From NCBI RefSeq assembly GCF_025175675.1, contig NZ_JANIOA010000015.1, positions 1 to 64,000 on the forward strand: a DNA stretch of 64,000 nucleotides, in the 5' to 3' direction. The position numbers and the translations under genes are program-made. The notes under the pieces were generated by a model, which was not told the origin of the DNA, did no database searches, and saw only the letters and a program-made list of their open reading frames with translations. Shown in pieces: positions 30,177 through 38,546 of the stretch (position 1 is the stretch's first letter; each line of letters starts with the position of its first letter). The DNA is from Sedimenticola hydrogenitrophicus. GTDB taxonomy: Bacteria > Pseudomonadota > Gammaproteobacteria > Chromatiales > Chromatiaceae.

Positions 30177-31891
30177 GCCGCCTCCCGGCTTTCGATCAGG
30201 GCGATGAAGGCCGCCTCCATGGTCGCGGACCGGGCCTGGGGACCGAGGGCGCGGGCCTTCACCTCGGCCGGCGTGCCCAAGGCCAGGATCTCACCAGCGG
30301 CCATGATCGCCAGGCGGTCGCAATACTCTGCCTCCTCCATAAAATGGGTGGTGACCAGCACCGCCACCCCGGCATCGGCCAGGGCGTTGATGTGGGACCA
30401 GAATTCACGCCGCGCCAGGGGGTCGACGCCGGAGGTGGGTTCATCCAGGAACAGTATATCCGGCTCATGCATCAGCGCGCAGGCCAGCGCCAGGCGCTGC
30501 TTGTAACCCAGTGGCAGGTCGCCGCTGGGGGCTCCGGCGAAGGCCGCCAGGTCCAGCTCGCCCAGTGCCCATTGCAGGCGCGTTCGGCGCCGGGCACCAC
30601 GCAGCCCGTAGGCCTGGCCGAAAAACTCCAGGTTCTGCCGCACCGTCAGGTTGCCGTAGAGGGAGAATTTCTGCGACATGTAGCCAATGCGCGCGCGCGC
30701 CTTCGCTGGCGCCTGGCGCAAGTCCACCCCCGCCACGCTGAGTTCGCCGCCGCTGATCGGCAGCAGGCCGCAGAGCATGCGGAAGGTGGTGGTCTTGCCG
30801 GCACCATTGGCGCCAAGCAGGCCAAACACCTCGCCGGCACTCACCTGAAAGCTGACCTCCCGGACGGCCACGAAATCGCCAAACCGCCGGGTCAGGCCGG
30901 TAACCCTGATGGCCTGGCTGCTGGTAATGTTGTGGGGGGCCGGCTGCAGGCCCGGCTGCATCTCCGTGTCGCCGCGCAGCAAATCAATAAAACCGTCCTC
31001 GAAACGGGGCGGCACCGCCTCGCAGCGGGCCGTCGCCAGGTCAGACTCCTCTAGCAGCGGCGCGGCGGGCTGGCGCATCACCAGGCGCACCGCCTCGCCC
31101 TGCACCGTGGCATCGAGCACCCCCGGCAAGCGTGCCAGCCGCGTCTGCAGGCGCCGCGGCAGTACGCCGGGCTGGTGCACGCTGAAGCTGCGTCCGCGCA
31201 ACGGCTCGCTAAAGGCGGCCGGCCGGTCATGACCCACCACCCGACCCTGGTGCAGCAGAATCACCTCGGCGCAGCGTTCCGCCTCGTCCAGATAGGCGGT
31301 ACTGAGCAGCACGCTCACCCCCTCCTGTTCCACCAGACGGTAAACGATGTGCCACAATTCGCGACGCGACACCGGGTCCACCCCGACCGTGGGTTCATCC
31401 AGCAACAGCAGGCGGGGCGAGCGCACCAGGGTGCAGGCCAGTCCCAGCTTCTGCTTCATGCCGCCGGAGAGTTGCCCGGCCAGTCGCCGGGTGAACCGGC
31501 CCAGGCCGGTCATGTTGAGCAGTTCGTCATAGCGCGTCGGGCGGGAAGCCGGGGGCACGTTCTGCAGATCGGCATAGAGGTCGAGGTTCTCCTGCACCGT
31601 CAGATCGTCGTACAGCCCGAAACGCTGTGGCATGTAGCCGATCCGGGATTGCACCGCCATGGACTCCCGGCTGGCGTCGTAGCCGAGCACCCGGATGGCT
31701 CCGCTGTCCGGCAGCAGCAGACCGGCGGCCAGGCGCATCAACGTGGTCTTGCCGGCACCGTCTGGTCCGATCAGCCCGGTGACCACGCCGGCCGGTACCC
31801 GCAGGCTGACCTCCCGCAGGGCCGGGGCGAGCCGCCCGGGGAGCCGGAACGACTTGGACAGGGCGGTGGTCTCCAGCACGGGGGCCGACAT
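30173..31891 (-). CDS. ybhF: Duplicated ABC transporter ATPase, YbhF-like
   Basis: 572 residues with two ATPase domains. Domain 1 (~5-300) has Walker A GPDGAGKTT, signature LSGGMKQK and LLLDEPTVGVDP. Domain 2 (~325-560) has GANGAGKTT and LFLDEPTSGVDP, but its signature reads LPLGYKQR rather than LSGG. E. coli YbhF shows the same kind of second signature, so it is a feature of the family and not decay. It powers the YbhRS exporter, which in E. coli affects sensitivity to cefoperazone, chloramphenicol and cations; substrates here are unknown. Confidence 0.92.
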   Translation of the reverse strand: MSAPVLETTALSKSFRLPGRLAPALREVSLRVPAGVVTGLIGPDGAGKTTLMRLAAGLLLPDSGAIRVLGYDASRESMAVQSRIGYMPQRFGLYDDLTVQENLDLYADLQNVPPASRPTRYDELLNMTGLGRFTRRLAGQLSGGMKQKLGLACTLVRSPRLLLLDEPTVGVDPVSRRELWHIVYRLVEQEGVSVLLSTAYLDEAERCAEVILLHQGRVVGHDRPAAFSEPLRGRSFSVHQPGVLPRRLQTRLARLPGVLDATVQGEAVRLVMRQPAAPLLEESDLATARCEAVPPRFEDGFIDLLRGDTEMQPGLQPAPHNITSSQAIRVTGLTRRFGDFVAVREVSFQVSAGEVFGLLGANGAGKTTTFRMLCGLLPISGGELSVAGVDLRQAPAKARARIGYMSQKFSLYGNLTVRQNLEFFGQAYGLRGARRRTRLQWALGELDLAAFAGAPSGDLPLGYKQRLALACALMHEPDILFLDEPTSGVDPLARREFWSHINALADAGVAVLVTTHFMEEAEYCDRLAIMAAGEILALGTPAEVKARALGPQARSATMEAAFIALIESREAA

Positions 31892-31903
31892 GAGCGGCCG
31901 GCC

Positions 31904-32923
31904 CTATTGACCGCAGCCGGGCGTGGTCACCGGTGCCTGGTCGAGATCCAGGGTGACCGTCACCGGCATCCCCAGGCGCAGTTCGTCCTGGGGATTGCAG
32001 ACGAACACATGCAGCTGATAGACGAGGTCGGCCCGCACCTCCTCGGTCTGTACCTGCTTGGGGGTAAACTCGGCGCTGGGTGAGATGTAGCCTACCCAGC
32101 CGCGATAGCGTTTGGTGGGGAAGCTGTCGCTGCCGATCTCCGCCGGCATGCCCTGGCGCACCCGCCCCAGATCGGGGCCGTCCACGTAGACCCGTGCCCA
32201 CAGGGGGTCGGTAAGCGCCAGGGTATACACCGCGCGCTGCGGCGAGGCCATGTCCCCCGGCTCCAGGATACGACTCTGGATCACCCCGGCCGCCGGTGCG
32301 TACACGACCGCCTCGGCCAGGTTGCGCTCGGCCAGCGCCAGATCCGCCTGCAGGGCTCGCAGGGTCGCCTTCGCGGCCGCGACATCCTCGACACGCGGAC
32401 CGGCAACCGCCAGGGCCAGCGCGGCCTGCACCGCCTGTGCCCGGGCGACAGCGGCCTCCGCCACCGTCCTGGCATTATCCAGATCCTGGGTTGAAGTCAG
32501 GCTTTTCTGCGCCAGGTCCTGCTGCCGCCGGTGGCTGCGCCGGGCGTTGACGGACTGGGCCCGGGCTTCCTGCAGTTCGGCGTGCAGTTTGTCGATCTCC
32601 TCCGTGCGGGTGCCCGCCACCAGGGCGTTCACCTGCTGCTGCTGGGCCTCGACCCGCGCCGCTGCCGCATCGCGCTGCGCCTGCAGCTGGCTGGTCTCCA
32701 GCTTCGCCAGCGGTTGCCCCGGCTGCACTCGGGCCCCTTCGGCAGCCGGCATCTCGACAATACGCCCGCTGGCATTGAAGGCCAGATTGACCAGGCGTAC
32801 CTCGATATTGCCGTACAGGTGCAACTCCCCGGTCACAGTGGACGGACTGCTGTTGGACCACCAGTACCATCCGCCCACTGCCACGAAGGCGAGCAGGGGC
32901 AGCATCAGGAGCGATTTTTTCAC
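31904..32923 (-). CDS. ybhG: HlyD-family membrane fusion protein, YbhG-like
   Basis: 339 residues. One N-terminal membrane anchor (SLLMLPLLAFVAVGGWYWW) is followed by a lipoyl half-domain, a long Ala/Gln-rich coiled coil (~85-190), then beta-barrel parts with the motif AEAVVYAPAAGVIQSRILEPGDM. It bridges the YbhFSR exporter to the periplasm or outer membrane. It ends TPGCGQ. The start overlaps the TetR-family regulator's stop by 4 bases, and the ATPase gene follows 12 bases later. Confidence 0.92.
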   Translation of the reverse strand: MKKSLLMLPLLAFVAVGGWYWWSNSSPSTVTGELHLYGNIEVRLVNLAFNASGRIVEMPAAEGARVQPGQPLAKLETSQLQAQRDAAAARVEAQQQQVNALVAGTRTEEIDKLHAELQEARAQSVNARRSHRRQQDLAQKSLTSTQDLDNARTVAEAAVARAQAVQAALALAVAGPRVEDVAAAKATLRALQADLALAERNLAEAVVYAPAAGVIQSRILEPGDMASPQRAVYTLALTDPLWARVYVDGPDLGRVRQGMPAEIGSDSFPTKRYRGWVGYISPSAEFTPKQVQTEEVRADLVYQLHVFVCNPQDELRLGMPVTVTLDLDQAPVTTPGCGQ

Positions 32924-33567
32924 GTGGACTCCTCCTTTCCAGCCTGGGCAAAAATCAATGCGGCAATATGCTCCGCCATCTGTTCCGCATACTGTTCGTC
33001 CAGCGTGATCCCCAGGGCACTCTTCACCACGGGTCGGCCGATAAATGGGAACAGCACCATGGCCAGTACCGACAGCGCGGTCAGATCGGCGCCGCTGCGT
33101 CGTGTCGCCGGGGCGTCAGCCACCGCCCCCTTCAAGCCGCTGACCACCCGCCGGGCGATCTGGTTGGTGAAGGCGGTCCGCAACGGTCCGTCACGCAAGA
33201 GCACCTCACGGGTCACCAGGGGTGGCAACCAGGCCTCCCGCTGTAACAGCGCCATATAACTGCGCAGCAACCCGGCCAGGGCCTCGCGGTCCAGAGGTCC
33301 GTCGGCCACCAGGGCGGCGAATTGTTGCAGGATCGGTGAAACCGTCTCCTGTATCACCGCCAGGTAGAGGCCCTCCTTGTTGCGGAAGTGGTATTTCACC
33401 ATCGCCGGATTGACGTTCGCCTCCTGCGCAAGCTGGCGCACCGACACGGCTTGATAACCGTCGCGGGCAAACAGGCGGCGCGCCGCGGTCAACAAGGCCG
33501 AACGGGTTGAGGGTTGTGCTTGCGCGGCCGCACGTCGGCCGGGCTTGCCGCTGGTTTTGGCGGACAT
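32920..33567 (-). CDS. cecR: TetR-family regulator, CecR (YbiH)-like
   Basis: 215 residues. The N-terminal HTH (ALLTAARRLFARDGYQAVSVRQLAQEANVNPAMVKYHF) is typical of TetR proteins; the rest is a ligand-binding domain of the CecR type. It is first in the operon with ybhGFSR, the same gene order as in E. coli, where CecR represses the exporter. A perfect palindrome at 33582-33601, 15 bases upstream of its start, is a likely operator for autorepression. The inducing compound is unknown. Confidence 0.87.
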   Translation of the reverse strand: MSAKTSGKPGRRAAAQAQPSTRSALLTAARRLFARDGYQAVSVRQLAQEANVNPAMVKYHFRNKEGLYLAVIQETVSPILQQFAALVADGPLDREALAGLLRSYMALLQREAWLPPLVTREVLLRDGPLRTAFTNQIARRVVSGLKGAVADAPATRRSGADLTALSVLAMVLFPFIGRPVVKSALGITLDEQYAEQMAEHIAALIFAQAGKEEST

Positions 33568-33581
33568 CGACTTCGCTCATT

Positions 33582-33601
33582 TATTAAACATTCGTTTAAT
33601 A
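33582..33601. promoter_or_regulatory. Candidate operator of the TetR-family regulator
   Basis: TATTAAAC-ATTC-GTTTAATA is a perfect 8-bp inverted repeat with a 4-base spacer, ending 15 bases from the cecR-like start. Its size and symmetry fit a TetR-family dimer site over the promoter. It stands out as AT-rich in a GC-rich setting. Confidence 0.65.
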
Positions 33602-33714
33602 TGCTAGCGCGTCGACCGGAGTGAATCAATCGGGCGCGCTTTCGGCAAGGGCTGATGGCTGCCTGCAGCTTGGCGGGCGCCCGCCGCCAACTGATTTTTA
33701 TCACTAGCGGATGT

Positions 33715-33732
33715 GGGGTGGGGTGGGGTGGG
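33715..33732 (+). other. G-quadruplex-forming motif
   Basis: Three GGGG runs and one GGG, each separated by a single T, occupy 33715-33732. This is a textbook parallel G-quadruplex sequence on the plus strand, between the small hppA-linked gene and the tetR promoter. A 14-bp palindrome (GGCGGGCGCCCGCC, 33672-33685) lies nearby. Confidence 0.6.
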
Positions 33733-33787
33733 AATATGCCCGTCACGACCGCACCAGGATCGGACGGGCAGGGTGGAGGAAGGCAAA

Positions 33788-34015
33788 CTAGCTCTTGGCC
33801 AACTCCTCGTGCCAGCCGGTATCCAGGCCGAACTCGAAGGTGTGCATCCGGTAGCCTTCAGGAAAGGCCGCCTTCAGCCTTCTTTCAAACTCGGCATAAA
33901 TCTCTGTCTTGTGCTGCTGCACGTCGTAGTCGCGCGTGTCGGCATCGACTTCCGATACGTCCAGATCCATCTTGAACTCGATCTCCGGTACCAATTGAAT
34001 TCTGACTTTAGCCAT
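33788..34015 (-). CDS. Small conserved-type protein downstream of hppA, function unknown
   Basis: 75 residues, MAKVRIQLVPEIEFKMDLDV..., with no membrane segment or signal peptide. Strand-forming N-terminal residues are followed by an acidic stretch (SEVDADTRDYDV) and a helix (AEFERRLKAAFPEG). A strong AAGGAG site lies 8 bases before the ATG, so it is expressed. It is 65 bases after hppA in the same direction, with an 8-bp hairpin between, so it is probably on the same transcript. I do not recognise the family. Contact with the pyrophosphatase can only be guessed. Confidence 0.7.
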   Translation of the reverse strand: MAKVRIQLVPEIEFKMDLDVSEVDADTRDYDVQQHKTEIYAEFERRLKAAFPEGYRMHTFEFGLDTGWHEELAKS

Positions 34016-34041
34016 TGTTTTTCTCCTTTTCCGCGAAGTGT

Positions 34042-34063
34042 TGGCCGGGAATGCCCCCGGCCA
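34042..34063 (-). other. Intercistronic hairpin between hppA and the small downstream gene
   Basis: TGGCCGGG (34042-34049) and CCCGGCCA (34056-34063) form a perfect 8-bp stem with a 6-base loop. No T-run follows, so it looks like an mRNA-processing or stability element rather than a terminator. Confidence 0.45.
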
Positions 34064-34080
34064 GCCTTCACCGGGTGCAA

Positions 34081-36102
34081 TTACATTAACGGTACAATCA
34101 TCAGCGCCACAATGTTGATGATCTTGATCAATGGATTGATCGCCGGGCCGGCGGTGTCCTTGTAGGGATCGCCCACGGTGTCCCCGGTGACCGACGCCTT
34201 GTGGGCCTCGGATCCCTTGCCGCCATGGTTGTCGTCTTCGATGAATTTTTTCGCATTGTCCCAGGCGCCGCCACCGGTGGTCATGGAGATGGCGACGAAC
34301 AGTCCGGTAATGATGGAACCCAGCAGCACGCCGCCCAACGCCTGGGGACCCAGCATCAGGCCCACGGCCAAAGGCACGGCAATCGGCAGCAGGGAGGGGA
34401 GCACCATCTCCTTGATGGCCGATTTGGTCAGCATATCCACGGCACGGGAGTAGTCCGGCTTGGCGCTGCCGTCCATGATCCCGGGGATCTCCTTGAACTG
34501 CCGCCGCACCTCGATCACGATACCGCCGGCCGCACGACCCACCGCCTCCATCGCCATGGCGCCGAACAGGTAGGGCACCAGGCCGCCGATGAACAGCCCG
34601 ACGATCACCAGATGGTTGGAGAGATCGAAAGTCAGGACCTCGCCGGTGTGATGGGCCAGTTCCCGGGTATAGTCGGCGAACAGCACCAGCGCCGCCAGGG
34701 CCGCGGAACCGATGGCGTAGCCCTTGGTCACCGCCTTGGTGGTGTTGCCCACGGCATCCAGCTCATCGGTGATACTGCGGATCTCGTTGGGCAGGTTGGC
34801 CATTTCGGCGATACCGCCGGCGTTATCGGTGATCGGTCCATAGGCATCGATGGCGACGATGATCCCGGTCATCGACAGCATCGAGGTCGCGGCGATGGCG
34901 ATTCCGTACAGCCCGGCCATGGCGTAGGCGGACAAGATACCGGCACAGATCACCACCAGCGGGGCCGCGGTGGAGCGCATGGAGAGTGCCAGCCCGGCGA
35001 TGATGTTGGTGCCGTGGCCGGTGGTGGAGGCGGCCGCCAGCAGCCGCACCGGTCTGTAGTCGGTCGAGGTGTAGTAGTCGGTGATCATCACCAGCGCGGC
35101 GGTAATGATCAGACCGATCAGGGCTGCGCCGTACAGATCCATCACCGCATAGGTGACATCATCACCCATCAGCCACTGGGTCACCGGATAAAAGGCGGCG
35201 GCCGAGAGGACGGCGGAGACCCCCAGGGCGCGGTACAGGGCGTTCATGATCTTGCCGCCATCTTTTACCGAGACAAAGAAGGTGCCGATGATCGAGGTGA
35301 GGATGGAGATGCCGCCCAGCACCAGCGGCAGCAGGGCCGCGTTGGGGTTATCCGCGAAGATCAGTGCACCCAGCATCATGGTGGCGATAGTGGTCACCGC
35401 GTAGGTCTCGAACAGGTCGGCCGCCATACCGGCACAGTCGCCGACATTGTCGCCCACGTTGTCGGCGATTACCGCCGGATTGCGTGGATCATCCTCGGGA
35501 ATCCCGGCTTCCACCTTGCCCACCAGGTCGGCGCCCACATCGGCGCCCTTGGTAAAGATACCGCCGCCCAGCCGGGCGAAGATGGAGATCAGCGAACCAC
35601 CAAAGGCCAATCCGATCAGGGGGGCCAGATTCACCGCCTCACCGGCCGGGGTCATGCCGAGCAGCCAGGCGTAGAAACCGGCCACCGCCAGCAGGCCCAG
35701 GCCCACCACCAGCATGCCGGTGATGGCACCGCCGCGGAAGGCCACGGCCAGGGCCGCATTGAGGCCGGTCTTGGCCGCCTCGGTGGTGCGCGAATTGGCC
35801 CGTACCGAGATGTTCATGCCGATATAACCGGCCAGCCCGGAGAAGATGGCGCCGAGGGCAAAGCCGAACGCGGTGGTGGAATTTAGTAAGCCGTAGATCA
35901 CCCCGAACAGGACCACCCCGACGATGCTGATCGCCATGTACTGCCGATTGAGGTAGGCCGACGCCCCCTCGCGGATCGCCAGGCTGATGTTGCGCATCTC
36001 CTCGGATCCCTCCGGTTTGGCCAATAGCCAGCGGATGGAGTAGGCGCCGTAGGCGATTGCCCCCACAGCGCATAACAGTGCAAAAACAAGGCCCGATGTC
36101 AT
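34081..36102 (-). CDS. hppA: Membrane proton-pumping pyrophosphatase, potassium-independent type
   Basis: 673 residues with ~16 membrane helices. The substrate loop reads [20 protein letters not shown], followed by [20 protein letters not shown] with the metal-binding aspartates. In the block [11 protein letters not shown] the residue at 456 is lysine; family knowledge says Lys here marks K+-independent proton pumps and Ala marks K+-dependent ones. It conserves energy of PPi as a proton gradient, useful under low energy. A near-ideal GGAGG site precedes the ATG. It is followed by a small unknown gene. Confidence 0.96.
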   Translation of the reverse strand: MTSGLVFALLCAVGAIAYGAYSIRWLLAKPEGSEEMRNISLAIREGASAYLNRQYMAISIVGVVLFGVIYGLLNSTTAFGFALGAIFSGLAGYIGMNISVRANSRTTEAAKTGLNAALAVAFRGGAITGMLVVGLGLLAVAGFYAWLLGMTPAGEAVNLAPLIGLAFGGSLISIFARLGGGIFTKGADVGADLVGKVEAGIPEDDPRNPAVIADNVGDNVGDCAGMAADLFETYAVTTIATMMLGALIFADNPNAALLPLVLGGISILTSIIGTFFVSVKDGGKIMNALYRALGVSAVLSAAAFYPVTQWLMGDDVTYAVMDLYGAALIGLIITAALVMITDYYTSTDYRPVRLLAAASTTGHGTNIIAGLALSMRSTAAPLVVICAGILSAYAMAGLYGIAIAATSMLSMTGIIVAIDAYGPITDNAGGIAEMANLPNEIRSITDELDAVGNTTKAVTKGYAIGSAALAALVLFADYTRELAHHTGEVLTFDLSNHLVIVGLFIGGLVPYLFGAMAMEAVGRAAGGIVIEVRRQFKEIPGIMDGSAKPDYSRAVDMLTKSAIKEMVLPSLLPIAVPLAVGLMLGPQALGGVLLGSIITGLFVAISMTTGGGAWDNAKKFIEDDNHGGKGSEAHKASVTGDTVGDPYKDTAGPAINPLIKIINIVALMIVPLM

Positions 36103-36681
36103 TGTATACCTCCAAAAATCGTTTTGATTTAAGGCCGGGCCATTTTTGTTATGGTGATATCGATATAACCCGGCAACTGCTTGCCAGGCAGAGGTTCCTG
36201 CGGTGTCTGATTATCGGGCCTGTCAATAAATAACTAGGTGGCAGTTATCTCTATCCAGGCCCTAATGGTCACAGCAAGCAATGGTTCGTTTTTCTCTGGG
36301 ATAGCGGAACCGGACACTGGCAAACGGATTCATCCTAGTCCTGGAAGCAGGCCGGCGATAATCAGAATTCGCTTTGCAACAATCAAAAAAAGCTATGTTG
36401 CAATTGCAGCATGTTAGTAGATAAGGATGTGTTAAATTCAGCGATGGCGGGGCCTACAGGGATTGATGCAGCGCGATATAACGGGCATTTATCCACTGCC
36501 GAAACGCCCCCCGGGGCCGATAACATTAATATGGATCTAAAAAATGCTGTACAAATATCCTCGCGAACGGGTGAATACCCGTCAGTTTTTGCGACCGTGA
36601 GCACATTCCGCCTTCCCCTGCCAGGCAGCGGACCTAAAGCTGGTACTCTTTGAAATCAGCGACGACAAATCGGGAGTCATT
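36103..36681. other. Divergent intergenic region between hppA and moxR
   Basis: 579 bases without a convincing gene; an 80-codon frame at 36411-36653 has no domain or good start signal. It must hold promoters for both divergent operons. Visible structures: TGTTGCAATTGCAGCA near-palindrome (36396-36411) and hairpin ACGGGT-GAAT-ACCCGT (36567-36582) followed by CAGTTTTT, which could act as a weak terminator or attenuator ahead of moxR. Confidence 0.45.
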
Positions 36682-37599
36682 ATGAAGCAGCTGCTGGATC
36701 AGGTGGTGATGGAAGCCGGTAAAATCATCGTCGGCAAGGAGCATACACTGCGGCTGGCCCTGACCTGTCTGCTGGCCAATGGTCACCTGTTGATCGAAGA
36801 CCTCCCGGGGGTCGGCAAGACCACCCTGGCCCACACCCTGGCCCGGTTGCTGGGACTGCAGTACCAGCGTATCCAGTTCACCAGCGACCTGCTGCCGGCG
36901 GATATCATCGGCGTCTCGGTCTATCATCGCGGGGAGGAGTCGTTCCAGTTTCATCCCGGCCCGGTGTTCACCCAACTGCTGCTGGCGGATGAGATCAACC
37001 GGGCCACCCCCAAGGCGCAGAGTGCCTTGCTGGAGGCCATGGAGGAGCGGCAGGTGACCATCGACGGCAGCACCCGCAGCCTGCCGCAGCCGTTCTTCGT
37101 CATCGCCACCCAGAATCCGGCTCACCAGATCGGCACCTTCCCGCTGCCGGAGTCGCAACTGGACCGCTTCCTGATGCGACTGCATATCGGCTATCCGGAC
37201 GCCCGGGCCGAGCGGGTGCTGCTGAACGGCGAGGACCGGCGCAGCCTGTTGGAGCAGCTCGATCCCTGCCTCGACCTGGAACAGCTGCGCGCCCTGCAGC
37301 AGCAGGTGGCCCGGGTCCATGTATCGGACGCCCTGCTGGATTACATCCAGGCCCTGCTCAAATTCAGCCGCAACAGTCCCCGCTTCAATCACGGCCTCTC
37401 GCCCCGCGCCGGACTGGCCCTGATCAACAGCGCCCGCGCCTGGGCCCTGCAGGCCGGTCACCCGCAGGTGCTGCCGGAGGACGTGCAGACGGTGCTGAGT
37501 GCCACGGTGGCGCACCGGCTGCACTCCGGCAGTGATACCGGGGTGCGTGAGGGTGCGGGGCTGGCGCAGTTCCTGCTCGAATCCGTGCCGCTGCCATGA
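36682..37599 (+). CDS. MoxR-family AAA+ ATPase
   Basis: 305 residues. Walker A is EDLPGVGKTTLAHTLA, Walker B LLLADEINRATPK, and ATQNPAHQIGTFPLPESQLDRF is the MoxR sensor-1 and arginine-finger region. MoxR ATPases act as chaperones for partner proteins, often with a von Willebrand or DUF58 protein encoded next door. The start has GGGAG at proper distance. It overlaps the DUF58 gene by 4 bases. Together with the next two genes it forms a typical MoxR / DUF58 / transglutaminase operon. Confidence 0.95.
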   Translation: MKQLLDQVVMEAGKIIVGKEHTLRLALTCLLANGHLLIEDLPGVGKTTLAHTLARLLGLQYQRIQFTSDLLPADIIGVSVYHRGEESFQFHPGPVFTQLLLADEINRATPKAQSALLEAMEERQVTIDGSTRSLPQPFFVIATQNPAHQIGTFPLPESQLDRFLMRLHIGYPDARAERVLLNGEDRRSLLEQLDPCLDLEQLRALQQQVARVHVSDALLDYIQALLKFSRNSPRFNHGLSPRAGLALINSARAWALQAGHPQVLPEDVQTVLSATVAHRLHSGSDTGVREGAGLAQFLLESVPLP

Positions 37600-38546
37600 G
37601 GTGGCAGGTCCCGGAGCGTTTTATCCGGCGCTGCCGCGGTGATGCGCGAGGCGGGGCCACGGTAGGCGCGCAACAGATCTACATCATCCCCACCCGCTAT
37701 GGCCTCGGCTTCGCCCTGCTGCTGTTGCTGATCTGGATCGGCTCGGTCAACTATGCCAACAATCTCGGCTTTCTGCTCACCTTCCTGCTGGCCGGTCTCG
37801 GCCTGGTGGCGATGCTGCATACCTGGCGTAATCTGCTGGGACTGACGCTGCGCCCGGGACGCAGTGATCCGCTATTCAAGGGTCAGCAGGCCCGGTTCGA
37901 GATCCAGGTCGGCAATCCGCGGGACGGCGAACGCCCCGGCATCCGGCTCCAGCTGGCCGCCCACGAAGCGGTCGCCGGCGACCTGGCGCCGCGCAGTGAA
38001 CAGCGTTTCACCCTGAGCGCGCGCGCCGAACGGCGCGGCCGCTTTTCCATGCCGCGCTGTATCCTCTCCACCCGCTATCCACTGGGCCTGCTCCATGCCT
38101 GGTGTTATCTGGAGCTGGACGGGGAGGCGCTGGTCTATCCCGCGCCCGGGCCGCGCACCCCGGCGACCGGCCAGCCCAGCTACCAGCCGAGCCAGCAGGG
38201 CGACAAGGGGGTGGGTGCCGATGATTTCGTCGGCCTGCGCAGCTACCGCCCCGGCGACTCCCCGCGGCAGATCGCCTGGAAGGTCCAGGCCCGGGAGCAG
38301 GGACTGCAGACCAAGCAGTTCGGCGGCGACCGCGCCGACCAGCTGTGGATCAACTGGGGAGACTATCCCGGGCTGGAGACCGAGGCCCGGCTCAGTGCCC
38401 TCTGCCGGGCGGTACTGGACGCCGCCGAGCGGCAGCAGGTGTTCGGCTTGCGCCTGCCGGAGCTGGAGTTGAAGCCGGCCCGGGGTGACTCGCAGCGCCA
38501 CGCGGCGCTCGCCGCCCTGGCCCTGTACGGCGAACCGCGACCATGA
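37596..38546 (+). CDS. DUF58 domain membrane protein
   Basis: 316 residues. Two membrane segments near 35-80 (GLGFALLLLLIWIGSVNYANN, LGFLLTFLLAGLGLVAML) precede a soluble domain. The DUF58 signature is GADDFVGLRSYRPGDSPRQIAWK. The family carries a von-Willebrand-like fold and is a usual MoxR partner. It overlaps moxR and the following transglutaminase gene by 4 bases each, so all three are co-translated. The biological target is not known. Confidence 0.92.
   Translation: MRWQVPERFIRRCRGDARGGATVGAQQIYIIPTRYGLGFALLLLLIWIGSVNYANNLGFLLTFLLAGLGLVAMLHTWRNLLGLTLRPGRSDPLFKGQQARFEIQVGNPRDGERPGIRLQLAAHEAVAGDLAPRSEQRFTLSARAERRGRFSMPRCILSTRYPLGLLHAWCYLELDGEALVYPAPGPRTPATGQPSYQPSQQGDKGVGADDFVGLRSYRPGDSPRQIAWKVQAREQGLQTKQFGGDRADQLWINWGDYPGLETEARLSALCRAVLDAAERQQVFGLRLPELELKPARGDSQRHAALAALALYGEPRP

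Noticed and set aside
34201-35886. 561-codon plus-strand frame opposite hppA
   Set aside because: Antisense shadow of hppA with very high His, Gly and Gln content.
36411-36653. 80-codon frame upstream of moxR
   Set aside because: No ribosome site, no recognisable domain, and it fills a region that needs promoters.
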